NCBI GenBank assembly: GCA_013399875.1
Contig: VXAZ01001737.1
Coordinates: forward strand, 87,792-151,791
Length of the DNA: 64,000 nt
Direction of reading: 5' to 3'
Source of the DNA: Gymnorhina tibicen
Taxonomy: Eukaryota; Chordata; Aves; Passeriformes; Artamidae
Shown here: positions 47,798-58,923 of the stretch, in pieces
Layout: each line of letters opens with the position of its first letter
Numbering within the stretch: position 1 is the stretch's first letter
The notes under the pieces: generated by a model
Databases searched by the model: none
Seen by the model: the letters and a program-made list of their open reading frames with translations, nothing else
What the model was told of the DNA's origin: nothing
Position numbers and translations under genes: made by a program

Positions 47798-50660
47798 GGC
47801 GTGGTGGGAGTGGGATGTGGGATCCCCCTGTGTTGTGAGTCTCGCCCCTCTCCCTGTCCTTCCTTGTGGCGCAGTTCGGCCACTCTGGCTCCCTTCGGCC
47901 GGTCCTTCCGCCTTCCGCCCGCCAATGTCGCAAGCCTGGCAGGAACTGGCCTCACTCGTATCAGCCCCGGGATGGGGAAGTGAGGCAGAGGCTGCCTCTG
48001 ACACAGCGGGTTTCCATGGGGTGCACCTGCTCCTCTCAGGCAGCCACTCCTCACCTACTTGGGTTTTGCTCCTCTGGTTTTTACATTAAAAGCCATGGAT
48101 TTTGTCAGCTGGGTGGTTCATCAGGTCAAATTTCACGTTGCAAAACCCCAGGATGAGCGCTGGGCTGAGCCCTTGGGTGCCCTGCAAAGTGCAGGGGGAA
48201 GGGCTTTAAGCGGTTCCTGGAGACGGTTCTTGGCAGGCACATCTGGGCTGGGGCTCCCCTGTCTGCCCAAGTGGGGAGGTGAAGTAGGGCCCAGGCCTAC
48301 TGCCTGGGAAACCCTTGGTCCTTCCTGACCCCACCGTGTTGTCCCAGTGTGGAGTTCCACTGCTAAGGGCACATGAAGCTGCCTGTGGATGGGGTTCCTG
48401 GGGCAGTGGCCATGCTGCACCATATCCCGAGGGCTCAGCCCAACATCACTTCTGTCCAGGCGTTTTAGGGCCAACGGAGCATAACTGGCTCTGGAGCACT
48501 GCTGAGAGCACAGGGTCAAGATAAGCATGGGGCACGCGGTGACAGCAGGACTGACCTGCTGCTGACTCACAGGTTTGGAGCTGGCTGCTCCACACATGGT
48601 TTTTACGCATTTTTGGAAGTACTTTGCCTCTGCCCCATCTAGCAGCAATGTGATGTGTATTTTGTAAGAGCTTAAAATGTGTCAGCAAGACTCAGCCCTT
48701 GTGCTTTTACCAAAACTTCCCCAGCAAATTACATAACTCCAGCAGTGGGAGGGAGGCTGGGGATGAGACTTCTGAGTCCTGCTGATGGAGAAACCCGAGC
48801 CCCTGAGCAGCAAAGACTGGGATTTTAATCCAAAGTAGGACCAAACACAACCCTGAGCCTGGAACTCTCTGGTTCTCCAGCTGCATGTGTGCCCTCAGCA
48901 TTCCAGCTGGCTCTTATGGGCTTCCCACGGGAGCATGGAAGACTCTCTGACCTCCAGGAAAGCAGAGGGAGATGCAAACAGCTGAAGTGATGCTCAGGTA
49001 AAAGGGTAGGAATAACAATGTGGTGAGTGTGAAAACACCCCTCGAGGTGCCTTTCCTGGTTCCTGTGAGGAACAGGAGACCCCATGGAGCAGCGAAGGGT
49101 TCACCTTATTGGAGGCATAATTTTCTGCTCATTTAATTATCTGAATTGGTGCACTGCTGGGTCAGGTTTATCCCAAAACCAGTACAAGGGGAGCTGGAGA
49201 AGGATATGAGATCATCCCTGTTGGAATGCTCACAGCAGCTGTCCTTCTGCTTGGGTATTTGTAATGTAACAATCAGGAGATTTCAGAGTTGTGATAAACA
49301 CAGCCCTTTTAGCAAGAGCGAGTCTCTTGTTCCCCTTTCTCTGCCCAAAGCTGACTCAGTAGGTAAACTCATTTCTTCTACGATAGCGTCCAACAGGAAG
49401 TGAGTAACAGAGATGGTGACATTTCCTGTGGAAGACTCTTGGAATCCAGCAAACCCAGATTGCCAATAGGTGGGTCAGAAATACAGAGAAATGTCCAAAA
49501 TCCATCTGGGGTGCAGTGCATGTGTTTTGAGTTTGTATAGCAACAATACGTACGAGTTTATCATTTCTGAAGAGTCAAAAAAAGACTGATTCAGGCAGAA
49601 AAAACCCCATTACGCCCAAGGGAAGACCTTTTTGTAAGGAGTTTTATTGGGCAGGAGGAGCAGAGGAGCATGTCCAGCTCATTCCCAGGAAGGCAGGTTG
49701 GAGCTTTCTGCACAGGACCCAGGGGTTTTGGCTCTTTTCCCAAATGGCAGACAGTGATGTGGAAGTGAGGACAGCAGCAGCTCTTGGCTGGCACAAAAGC
49801 AGGATGTGAATGACAAGGTGCCATTGCCACATGCTCTGGCCAAAGCTGAAGGCAGCAGAGCTCTGCAAATCCTGTCACCCTTCCCAGTCTGACCTGCATG
49901 AGGTTCTCCATTGAAGGCTTCCTTCCCCTAACAGGAATCTGACCTGCTATTGTGGTGTCCATATGATCCACCAATACAAGTGAGGCAGAATTTGGAGGAA
50001 AGAGGTTCTTTTTAAAACTAGATTTACTTTTTCCCTTCCTGTCACTCATTACCAGCAGGGCTGCCCCTGCAAATCCTACCCTATCCCATCAATGCATGTT
50101 TTACAACATCCCTGAACATAAACACAGACGTACGTGTTCTGTAAATATTCCTAAATCCATCATTGCCTCACCCAAGGGGGGCTGCAGAACCTTAAGACGA
50201 CGCTTTTTATTCACTTCATTTATCTAATGCCATCTAGAGGCAGCTGATCTGCTTTGGCATCAATTGCTTTGGAAAATACTTTCCACTTCGCTGGGATTAC
50301 AGCTTTTTTTTTTTAAATGAGGTTCATTGGTGTCTTAACCCAAATCTGGGCAAGCGGAAAGAACCAGAGAAGCCAATCACAGTCCCTGGCAGAGCTGTAA
50401 GGATGCAACCCTCGCTGCACATCCAGGAGACTTTCTGTACAGATCTATGGGTGAAACCTGGATGCTTTCTGTGGCTTCTGTACCAAGCCTGGGTCTCCCA
50501 CTTGGTGATCTTAGTGCCTCCTGTGGTTGTGCCTGTGTTCTTCTGCGGTGGTGAGCAAGGAGAAGCATCCTAGGAAGAGAATTAGGGAGGCACTGAATGG
50601 TTTAGGGGTAACCATGCTGGTTCCTGTCTGCATTGAAGGCATGTCAGACACTGAGTAAAC
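47798..50660. other. NCF2 upstream / ARPC5 downstream intergenic region
   Basis: It must hold the NCF2 promoter and any non-coding 5' exon (- strand), but I see no TATA box or firm splice donor to place them. A - strand open frame of 152 codons at 49591-50049 overlaps an AATAAA (- strand) near 49,640. I recognise no protein family in it. Confidence 0.45.
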
Positions 50661-50672
50661 ATGCAGTGATGA

Positions 50673-50692
50673 TTTATTGTCTGGTCTTTATT
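50673..50692 (-). terminator. ARPC5 paired poly(A) signals
   Basis: Two canonical AATAAA hexamers on the - strand lie 14 bp apart, about 1.2 kb past the stop codon, in AT-rich sequence. Confidence 0.6.
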
Positions 50693-51858
50693 ATTATTAC
50701 AAAAACAAAGCAGATATCAAAAATCAGCAAAGATTTCACAAGGTCCCCAACAGTTTTACACAACTGAACTGTAGTAAAATAGTGAAATTAAAACATGTAT
50801 TTCAGTCCTGGCCCTAAACCTTCCATGGTGATCCGTGGTCTGGGATGCCCTGGGCTTTCCTAATTCTTTAAAATACTCCTTTTTATTTGGGAACCTGACT
50901 GGCCCACTAGCTAACATGATGAGGCCCAATGCAACAGCAATGTGAGCTGTCTGGTATCCTTACAGACCCCACACAACCAGAAAACAAAATAGGGGAGCTC
51001 TGCAAGGATGTGGATACCACGATATGTTTCTCAGACTACCCCAAGCAGCCATTTAGTTGTGCTTGACAAAACCAAATCACTTTCCAGTTGCTGAAAGGTG
51101 ATTTGCTGTGTAAAAGCTGCTTTTTCTCCTTCTCCTCAGGATCTTTGCTCCCCAAAATAAGAAGAGTTCACTGGGCTGGGCTCCAGTGTAAATGGACCAT
51201 TAACCTTTTAAATTCCACTTTCCAAACTGCATGATTGACAACTCCATCCCACTGTGACCTTCCTGCTGTGGACCCAGCATCAGACTGATTGCAAGGAACC
51301 TGAGCAGGTTAAGGAAAATACTCAGTTCTCTGGAATGATAACTGGGGTTGGAAAAGAGTTTTTTTTCTCTCCTACTCATGGGTGTAGGGTCAGAGGTTGA
51401 CCAAAGGCAACGTGGTCCAGTTACCTGTTTAATAATAGCTGCCCCACTTCTCAAATATCAGGATTTTAGCTCAAAACACTGCTTGGCTAGCAAAAAGAAT
51501 TAAGACATTGTCCTGCGTCCCTCAGCACTTGCTCAGAAGAGTCATGTCCAAATCTGCCACAATTACACACAAATGCAAATCACCCTAAGCACCGAATTGT
51601 TTACACCACTGAACATGTCACTGAACGGCTGGTGAGTACCAAATATTCCTGTTTGAAGTAAAATTCCACCTTCATAATTTTCCAGAATTTAACCACAGAA
51701 GAGATCACAATGCGCATCATTGGTGGGGTATGACGGAAGCAGCAGGGCGAAGGCAAAGCTTGGGGACAGGGCCGGCCAGGGGTGGCTGTGCCGGGAGGGG
51801 GATCAGGGGTTGTACCAGCGGCTCCCTGCTGGAGTTACACCGTCACTTCCTGCTGGAG
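50687..51858 (-). other. ARPC5: ARPC5 3' UTR
   Basis: It follows the TAA at 51859-51861. Two AATAAA signals on the - strand lie at 50687-50692 and 50673-50678. The length of about 1.2 kb is ordinary for this gene. Confidence 0.65.
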
Positions 51859-54800
51859 TTACACTGTCTTCCTGGCAGTCAGAACGCGCACAATGGACCC
51901 AACTCCTCCAGCAGCCAGCGCCTGGGAAGGGAAACATGGCAATGAACACCAGGCCAGGGCAGCTACAGCCTGGAGCTCCCTTCCAGGACCTGAACAGGCT
52001 GACAAGAATGATGGAGAGGGACTTTAGACATGGCCTGGAGTGACAGGACAAGGGGGAAGGGCTTCAAACTGACAGGGCGTAGGGTTAGGTATCAGGAAGA
52101 AATCCTTCCCTGTGAGGGTGGTGAGGCTCTGGCACAGGTTGCCCAGAGAAGCTGGGGCTGCCCCATCCCTGGAAATGTCCAAGGCCAGGTTGGACGGGGC
52201 TTGGAGCAACCTCAGATAGTGGAAAGTGTCCCTGCCCATGGCAGGGGTGGGATGGGATGAGCTTTAAGGTTCCTTCCAACCCAAACCATTCTGGGAGTCT
52301 ATGAAATTACCTGGATCACATTTATATTGCAAATGAGCATCTGCCTGCCCTCCACAAAACACCAGCAGCCAGGGTGCCAGAGTATGATAATCACACTCAA
52401 TTTCAAGAAAGCTACTTAACTTTAATTAAGCTTTCATTTCCCTGTGTAACCAAGCTGCAAATTTTGCTTCCCTCCAGGAAGTAAAGTCTCCTTCTGCCTG
52501 CTTGAATCACTGGATGAAACCATTTTGTTTGCCTCAGTCTAAGAGAAACCCAAATTTTAACTGTTGGGTGTTTACCCAAGGAAGCAGCAGTGGGCAGGAG
52601 ATATAACTCAGCTGTGAACTCCAGGCCATACACTCGTCACAGCCTGAATCTGGCACTTGAGCCTCAGCAGACAGGAAGAGGGTTCCTGCCAGGCTCAGGG
52701 CCTGGGCACTCCGGCAGGAGCTGTCCCCATGCACGCACCTTCTCATGCCACTGCAGCAGCACAGCACTGCTGTTGTCGGAGGGGCTCTCAAAGCCCTTGT
52801 AGATGTACTTCATGAGCAGGTCCACCCCATTCTTGTCCAGCGACTGCACCGCCTTCTCAATGTCATTGGCTTTGAAGGAGATGAGCACCTTCAGCACAAT
52901 GCTCTCGGCACGGTCCTGTCAACAGGCAGGCACAGACACAGCCATCCTGGTGTGAGATGCAGCCAAACACTGCTCCTCTCTCAAACAAACTGAATTAGAG
53001 CATTTTTCTCTTTAACAACTCTGAAGAGGACTGTGTGTGAAGAGCTTGTAGTAGTAAGATATAACAGACACGTCCTCCCAAAGATAAACAATGTAAAAGA
53101 GTTTAACACATTTGCCCTGTTTTAGTTTTTCTGCCTCTGTTAGTGTTTGCAATTCTCCACCCCTTAATTTAAGTTATGGCTAAATAGTAAATGTTCATAT
53201 GGAAGCTCAAGATCTATCAAGTTCCAAAATAATTATAACAATCAAGTGCTTGTCTGGCCCCCCTTCGCACCAGAGCCTTTTCCTGTAGTGTTTAATGTGA
53301 CACAACCATTATAATCCAGGGAAATGTCACTGGCAGCCTGGAAGGGGCGACTGCTGGAAGCCACGTGTTTTCCAAGCAGTCAACTACTGTCTTAGGTACA
53401 CTGGATGCAGACTGGCAACGTTAATATTGTACATTAATAACCATTGATCTGGATGTCATTTCAGGCCTGGGAATGTGTGTGGCGTGCTTATAGCAGCAAT
53501 TAGCCATGTAATCAGCAAAGAGCAGCTCTTCCTGTTCATCCATCACTAACTGAGGCAGGATGAGAGAAAAAAGTCTCAGGGTTGCTGGACTTTTGAATAA
53601 TTCCATCACACAAACACTTCAGGCAGCTTCCCCCCACAGAAACTGTGGATGTCAGTTTTCCTGCCCAATTTAATATCCCATAATCACTTGGCTTAGCAAG
53701 ACTTCTCACATGACTGTAAGTAAAAATATGAAAGTTCCAAAGATGACTAAAAATCAAGGCAGGTATTAATGTTCAGTCATTCTGCCCTTTTCAATTCCAG
53801 CACCAAGTGTATCCTTAAATCCCTCAATAGAGGGCTAGTGGAAACAAGTAATTAATGTGAGAACAAAGCTATACAGCCCTATTTCTAACAGCTGGTTCTC
53901 AGAGCACTGTGAAACCCTTCAGGAAAGGGCTGGGGCTGCAGGAACAGCTCTGCCAGGGGAGCAGCAGGGAACCGTGTCCCTGGGCCTCTCCTCGGGCAGG
54001 GAGAAATGACTGCAGGAACTCACCAGCTGGGCAGTGCCACATCTATCAGCCTCTTCCTCCCACCACTGCAATCATGAGCCATTGAGGATTCATCCTGGGT
54101 AGATTCAGAAATGCACACACCCAGCAGACTCCCACACTCTGTCACAGGGGGAGGGCTCGCTTTTCCTGAGGTTTCAACGGCTTCATTTTGATTGGATGTG
54201 ATAAAAACCAATTCTTCCTTTTTTGTACACTCACTGCTGGTGGTTTCATTAGTCAGAGGTGACAGCTGCAGCCCTGGTTCCCTGAGCACACAACGATTAC
54301 ATCTGTGAGCTGGCACATCTGGTCTGAGTCAGACACGGGCACCTGGTGACACCTGGACACACAAAATATGACCAGCACTGGTAGGAGAACCCCACCTGAT
54401 CCAGCACCAAGGTAAAGGTACCTGGACAGGTGACACCTGAGCTACAGTATTTTGAACAAGATTAAAACACTTGTGGTCACGGATGTTTCAACATCAGGGA
54501 ATACCCTAAAACCTGCTTCTCTGGCCTGCTCAAGCTACAGCTGGTGGCACAGAGGTAACAGAGACAGGAAAGAATTTTGAGTGAGCCAGTAGCTATTTTA
54601 CCTTCACTGCCTGGTTCTTTGTGTTGATGGGAGGGTTCTTCAGAGCTGCCTGCAGTGCAGCCATCATGTTCCCTGTGCCAGATGGTTAAGGACCAGACAC
54701 CAAGTACATGGACATCAAGTACCAGGACAGCCATACTTGTAGCTGGCTTGTGCATGACTGAAAACACTCTGATGCAATGATTCCCTCACCAGCTAAGAAG

Positions 54801-55571
54801 AGTACAGCCTAAGGCAGCAATTTTCAGGCCATTTGAGGCAGGAGCAACATCAACAAGCAGCTGCATAGTTCCAGGACTGGAGAATACTTCCTAGGCCTTT
54901 CCTTGAATGAGGGTGCAAGTAAGAGAAACTATTCTCCATCACTTCTGCGATCTGCAGCCCTTGAGAACAGGCCTCAGCTTGGCAGATCCAGCCCCAGCAG
55001 CCCAGCAGCAGCCTTTGGGAAGAGTGACCAGGGGCCAGCTGGGCGAGGCAGCCCTGGAAGCGGGCACGGGGAGCTCTCTGGGCACAGGAAACCCCCTGCC
55101 CGCATCCCCCGGGGACACCTCCCTGAGCGCAGCCCTGGGGCACTGCTGCTGCTGCGGGCAGGGGAGGAAGCTGGGCCGCCTTCCTGCTGCCAGCTCCTTC
55201 CCCCTTCAGCCTCTTCCTCCTGCCAGCCCCTTCCCCCTTCAGCCTATTCCCTTGTCCTGTCAGCCCCTTCCCCCGCCAGTCCCTTCCCCTTCAGCCCATT
55301 CCCACCGCCAGCCCTTTCTTCTTCCAGCGCTTCCCGTCCGCCGCGGTGCCCGCTCGCGGATGTTCCCCTATGAGGCCGCCCCGGCGGTGGCCGCGCCCGC
55401 TCCGCCCCCGCCGCTCCCTTCAGGATATTGCCGCAGGCACGAGTCCACCTCGACCTCATCGGGCCCCGCTTGCCCGTCGCCCCCGTCCTCCTCATCCACG
55501 AACTTGTTCTCGTCGTACTCGTCCACATCCACCCGGCGAAACCGCGCCGAGGATACCGTGTGCTTCGCCAT
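51859..55571 (-). CDS. ARPC5: ARPC5, Arp2/3 complex subunit 5 (p16-Arc)
   Basis: Smallest subunit of the seven-protein Arp2/3 complex, which nucleates branched actin filaments in the cytoplasm. Exons on the - strand: 55429-55571, 54602-54674, 52739-52915, 51859-51921. They total 456 nt, or 151 codons plus stop, exactly the usual length. The start is [11 protein letters not shown]. An acidic N-terminal segment ([18 protein letters not shown]) is followed by the helical core and the end [10 protein letters not shown]. Introns 2 and 3 are GT-AG; intron 1 is AT-AC of the minor-spliceosome type. Exon 1 and its flank are very GC- and CpG-rich, which suits a housekeeping promoter. The alternative, ARPC5L, is less likely from the N-terminal sequence and the NCF2 neighbour. 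Confidence 0.97.
51985..52306 (+). mobile_element. CR1 LINE, 5'-truncated, in ARPC5 intron 3
   Basis: CR1 tail with 'gacaggacaagggggaaggg', 'ggccaggttggacggggctt' and the terminal 'attctgggagtctatgaaat'. It is antisense to ARPC5 and begins about 65 bp from the last exon. Confidence 0.85.
52916..54601. other. ARPC5 intron 2, no other feature seen
   Basis: GT-AG intron between the exon ending NQAVK and the exon starting DRAESIVLK. No repeat or gene was recognised. Confidence 0.6.
54675..55428 (-). other. ARPC5: U12-type AT-AC intron 1 of ARPC5
   Basis: On the - strand exon 1 ends CGGCA and the intron starts ATATCCTG, close to the U12 AT-AC donor consensus. The intron ends TCCTTAACCATCTGGCAC: a perfect minor-class branch-site core (TCCTTAAC) about 10 nt before a terminal AC. 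Only this AT...AC junction keeps the frame, giving C-L-R-Q-G-N-M-M. No GT donor lies close enough to serve instead. Confidence 0.92.
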
Positions 55572-55660
55572 GGCCGTGCCCGCCCCGCGCAGCCGCCGCC
55601 GGCCCGGGCCCAGCCCCGCCCCAAGCGACGCCGGCGCAGCGGGAGCGCTGTCAGTGAACC
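55340..55660. promoter_or_regulatory. CpG-rich ARPC5 exon 1 and promoter region
   Basis: Dense CG dinucleotides and high GC span exon 1 and about 80 bp upstream of its ATG. No TATA box was seen. This fits a CpG-island promoter for ARPC5; whether it also drives the opposite strand is unknown. Confidence 0.6.
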
Positions 55661-55898
55661 CTGGAACGGCTTCCGCTGGAAGGGACCTTAGAGCCCATCT
55701 CATCCCACCCCTGCCACGGGCAGGGACACCTTCCACTATCCCAGGTTGCTTCAAGCCCCATCCATCCTGGCCTTGGAAACTTCCAGGGATCCAGGGGCAG
55801 CCACACCTTCTCTGGGCAGCCTGTGCCAGGGTCTCCCCACCCTCACAGGGAACAACTTCTTCCCAATATCCAATCTAAACATACTCTCTTTCAATTTG
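55658..55898 (-). mobile_element. CR1 LINE 3' end just upstream of ARPC5
   Basis: Inverted CR1 tail on the + strand ('ctggaagggaccttagagcc', 'gttgcttcaagccccatcca', 'cctcacagggaacaacttct'). Its edge is about 87 bp from the ARPC5 ATG, and it has the same orientation as the gene. Confidence 0.85.
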
Positions 55899-55903
55899 CA
55901 GTT

Positions 55904-56777
55904 TCACAGATTCACAGAATATTCTGAGTTGGAAGGGACCCACAAGGATCATCGAGTCCAATTCTTAAGTAAATGGCCCATACCGGGATTGAAGTCACAA
56001 CCTCGGTGTTACTGTCACCATGCTCTGACTGAAGCCATTCACGCTTGTCCTGTCATTCCAGGCCCTTGTAAATACTGCATCCCTGTGTTTCCCATCAGCT
56101 CCTTCAGGTACTGCAAGGCCACAATGAGGTCACCCCAAAGCTTCTCTTCTCCAGGCNGTCACAACCTCGGTGTTACTGTCACCATGCTCTGACTGAAGCC
56201 ATTCACGCTTGTCCTGTCATTCCAGGCCCTTGTAAATACTGCATCCCTGTGTTTCCCATCAGCTCCTTCAGGTACTGCAAGGCCACAATGAGGTCACCCC
56301 AAAGCTTCTCTTCTCCAGGCTGAACAATCCCAACTTTCCCAGCCTTTCCTCCCAGCAGAGCTGCTCCATCCCTCTGATCATCCTGGTGCCTCCTCTGAGC
56401 TCTCTCCAGCAGCTCCAGGTCCTTCTTGTGCTGGGCCCCAGGGCTGGGGCAGCTTTGCAGGTGGGGTCTCACCTGAGCAGGGCAGAGGGGCAGAAACCCC
56501 ATCCCTTCCCTGCTGCCCATGCTGGGGTCTCAGCCCAGGGCATGGGGATTCTGGGCTTCGGCAGGTACAGCTCTCACCCACCAGCACCCTCAAGTCCTTC
56601 TCCCAGGGCTGTTCCATCTGCTCATGCCCAGCCTGGATTGACCCCAGGGGTTGCCCCGACCCAGGTGCAGCACCAGCACTTGGTCTTGTTAAATCTCATA
56701 AGATTCCCATGAGCCACTTCCCATGAGCTTGTCTGGGTCCCTCTGTCCACCCCCAGCACAGCGCCAGGCTGGGCAGG
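55904..56777 (-). mobile_element. Longer CR1 LINE fragment, inverted
   Basis: It starts with the inverted CR1 end 'cacagaatattctgagttgg' and continues through typical 3' CR1 sequence such as 'ctctccagcagctccaggtc'. About 160 bp of its length is a false duplication around an N at 56,157. It ends at a solo LTR. Confidence 0.8.
55994..56320. repeat. 163-bp perfect duplication around a single N
   Basis: Positions 55994-56156 and 56158-56320 are identical and separated only by N at 56157. The CR1 sequence is collinear if one copy is removed, so this is almost certainly an assembly overlap. Confidence 0.93.
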
Positions 56778-57416
56778 TGTCTTGGGGTGACTTTATGCTT
56801 TATCCCCTATCACCGCTCTATGCCCAGACGTGATTCCTGAGCCTTTCTATGCCTTTAAAACTGGGTGCAAGAGAGAGAGAGAAAAAAACTGCGTGAACTT
56901 TTCAAAACAGTTTGTGCTTCAAGGACACAGAGATTAGCTACTGCTGCTGAGGAGCAGAGGAAGCACTCTTCTTGCTTTTCAGCCAGCTGTTCCGCTCTGT
57001 TTCTTTGGAGAGAGACAGAGAGTTAAGTTTCTTTTCCTCTGGGACTTTGGCTTTTCCCTTCTTCTCTTCAGGACTTGTTCAGAACATCAGAACACCAGAA
57101 CATACTGGGAAAATTTCCACCTTAGGCCCGGAGGCGGGCCCACGACGGCCCAGCTCCGAGGAGGAGGAGAGAGACCACACCCACAGGACTCCAAAATCTT
57201 TCAGGTTTTCTCTCACAGTGAGAGGGTTTGTTATTTAGCATTATTATTATTCTTTTCCTGAGTGTTTGTTAAATAAATAGTTTTTATTTTCTCCTTCACT
57301 TTCCTCCGAGGAAAATCTTTTTTTTTTCCCGAACCTGGTGGGGGACGGGCGGCTTTAACCTGCCTTCCTTTGACGGGATGTTCCTTTTGGGCGTTTCCCT
57401 GAATTTGGCCCAAACA
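56778..57416 (+). mobile_element. Solo LTR (tentative ends)
   Basis: A block bounded by TGTCTTGGGG and CCCAAACA, following directly on CR1 sequence. It contains AATAAA at 57272-57277, a GA-rich segment near 56,870-56,890 and a G-rich stretch after the poly(A) signal. Flanking 5-mers (GCAGG and TGGCC) do not match, so the ends may be wrong. Confidence 0.55.
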
Positions 57417-57683
57417 TGGCCCATGTGAGGTCCAAGTGAGTCCAGAGCTGCCCTGCTCGGACAGTGTGCCCTGCGAGGCTGCTCAGGGAGCCCCTACTCC
57501 AATAGCACCTGGTGACCCTAAGAGTTAAAAAATAGCCACAGCCTGATTATTATTTTTTAAAGTTACACTTGGACTGTATACATAATAATTATCCTGTTAA
57601 TAATTAGGAAATGACACAGCTTTGTGAGGTTCCTCTTAACAGAAAACAGCAGCCCTGGAAAAAAAAATAGACACACACAAATA

Positions 57684-57932
57684 TGTCAGGAAAATTAATC
57701 CACAAACACCAGATGTTTGTGTCCAAAAAGGAGACAGAGGAGTCCTGTAACTTTATTAAAATAAAGGGAGAGGCCATGGGCATTTCCCATGGGGTCTCTC
57801 AAGTTGTTGGAGGACATGGCCTCCTTTTTATCCTAATTTCCCGTCCACATTTCCCTCTCTCTTTCCCCATTGGCTGAGGCACTTGAGAGGTATAGACTTC
57901 CCAAATCGCCTAATACCAACCCCCTTCTAACA
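57684..57932 (-). repeat. 3' LTR of the gamma-like provirus
   Basis: About 250 bp with TG...CA ends (+ strand TGTCAGG to TTCTAACA). On the - strand it has CCAAT (complement at 57869-57873), a TATA box GGATAAAAAGG (57823-57833) and AATAAA (57752-57757), in the expected order. A G-rich polypurine stretch lies just upstream on the - strand (57937-57965). It is short for an LTR of this class. Confidence 0.7.
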
Positions 57933-58428
57933 TATACCCACTCCACCCCCCCACTTTCTTCCTTGTGCTCTGTTCTTCTTCTCTAAGTCCAGGGATTTAG
58001 CACGGCCTTGAGTGAGTACTGGTCTGTGTCAATTAGTGGAATTCCTATGGAATTTTTATGGAATTTATGGTTCCTCCCACTGCTTCTTTCACCTCTCAGT
58101 ATCTGGCATTATCTACCAGCAGGCCCACAGTTTGTTTGTAAAGACACCTCCTTCTCATTCTTTCAATCCCTCCTCTTCTTATTTTCTTAATAATTGTCTT
58201 TACAAACTTTAGTTACCATTGATCTAATTTTCTGTTCCTGGCTTTTTTTTGGTTTTGCGATTATTTGCAGTGACATCATTTTCTGTCCTTTTGTAGCCAT
58301 TTCTGGATCAGTAGGCATGTCTGCTACCTGCATCCCCTTGATCACCTGCTGAATGAGCTGCACTCAGCAAGGTGTCATGAATGGTAAAAAGATGAGAGTT
58401 GCTATAGCACATAAGAGGAAAAAAGCAT

Positions 58429-58809
58429 TCATTTAACCCATAGTCCACCAGGCAACCATGAAAACATGTCCCGTTCCCATTCTTTCCACGTTTGGACTGG
58501 TACATGAGCTAACTTTCTTATTCCCTTTGTTACTTGTTTCACCACTTTTCCATTGTCATCTATTTGCAAACACCAGTTTGAGTCATTTAATTTTCCACAC
58601 ACTCCCCCTTCTTCTGCTAATAGATAATCTAATACCATCCAATGTTGAAATATCGCATTCCTCATCTGAGTGGATTGGTCGGCAAGAAGGTCAAGAGCTG
58701 TAGCTGTCTGGTTGGTTATTATTTCAAAGACAGCTTGTAACCTAATTATCCAATTCAAATTATAAATGGGTTCTCTGGCACCTGAGATTAATTCATTTGG
58801 ATTCCACAT
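58429..58809 (-). pseudogene. env transmembrane-subunit fragment of the gamma-like provirus
   Basis: An open frame of 126 codons. It shows a heptad-rich helix ([20 protein letters not shown]) followed by an EEGGVCGKL...NWC loop, the position of the immunosuppressive-like region and disulphide loop of gamma-type Env. The loop's second cysteine pair is altered to W-C. The frame stops after WLPGGLWVK; a hydrophobic membrane-span-like stretch follows in another frame, so the gene is frameshifted there. Confidence 0.75.
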
Positions 58810-58923
58810 GGCTGGTCCATAGTTTTGTATGATTGCTCAGGTGGCCATTCATCTTTTCTCCATTTTTGGGTGCTCTCTCCAGCCAGGGATGCATCAATTG
58901 ACTTCTTTTCTCTAATTAGATCA

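Noticed and set aside
54907..55878. 323-codon + strand frame across the ARPC5 CpG island
   Set aside because: Open because of high GC content; it crosses ARPC5 exon 1 and a CR1 on the other strand, with Pro/Ser/Ala-rich composition.
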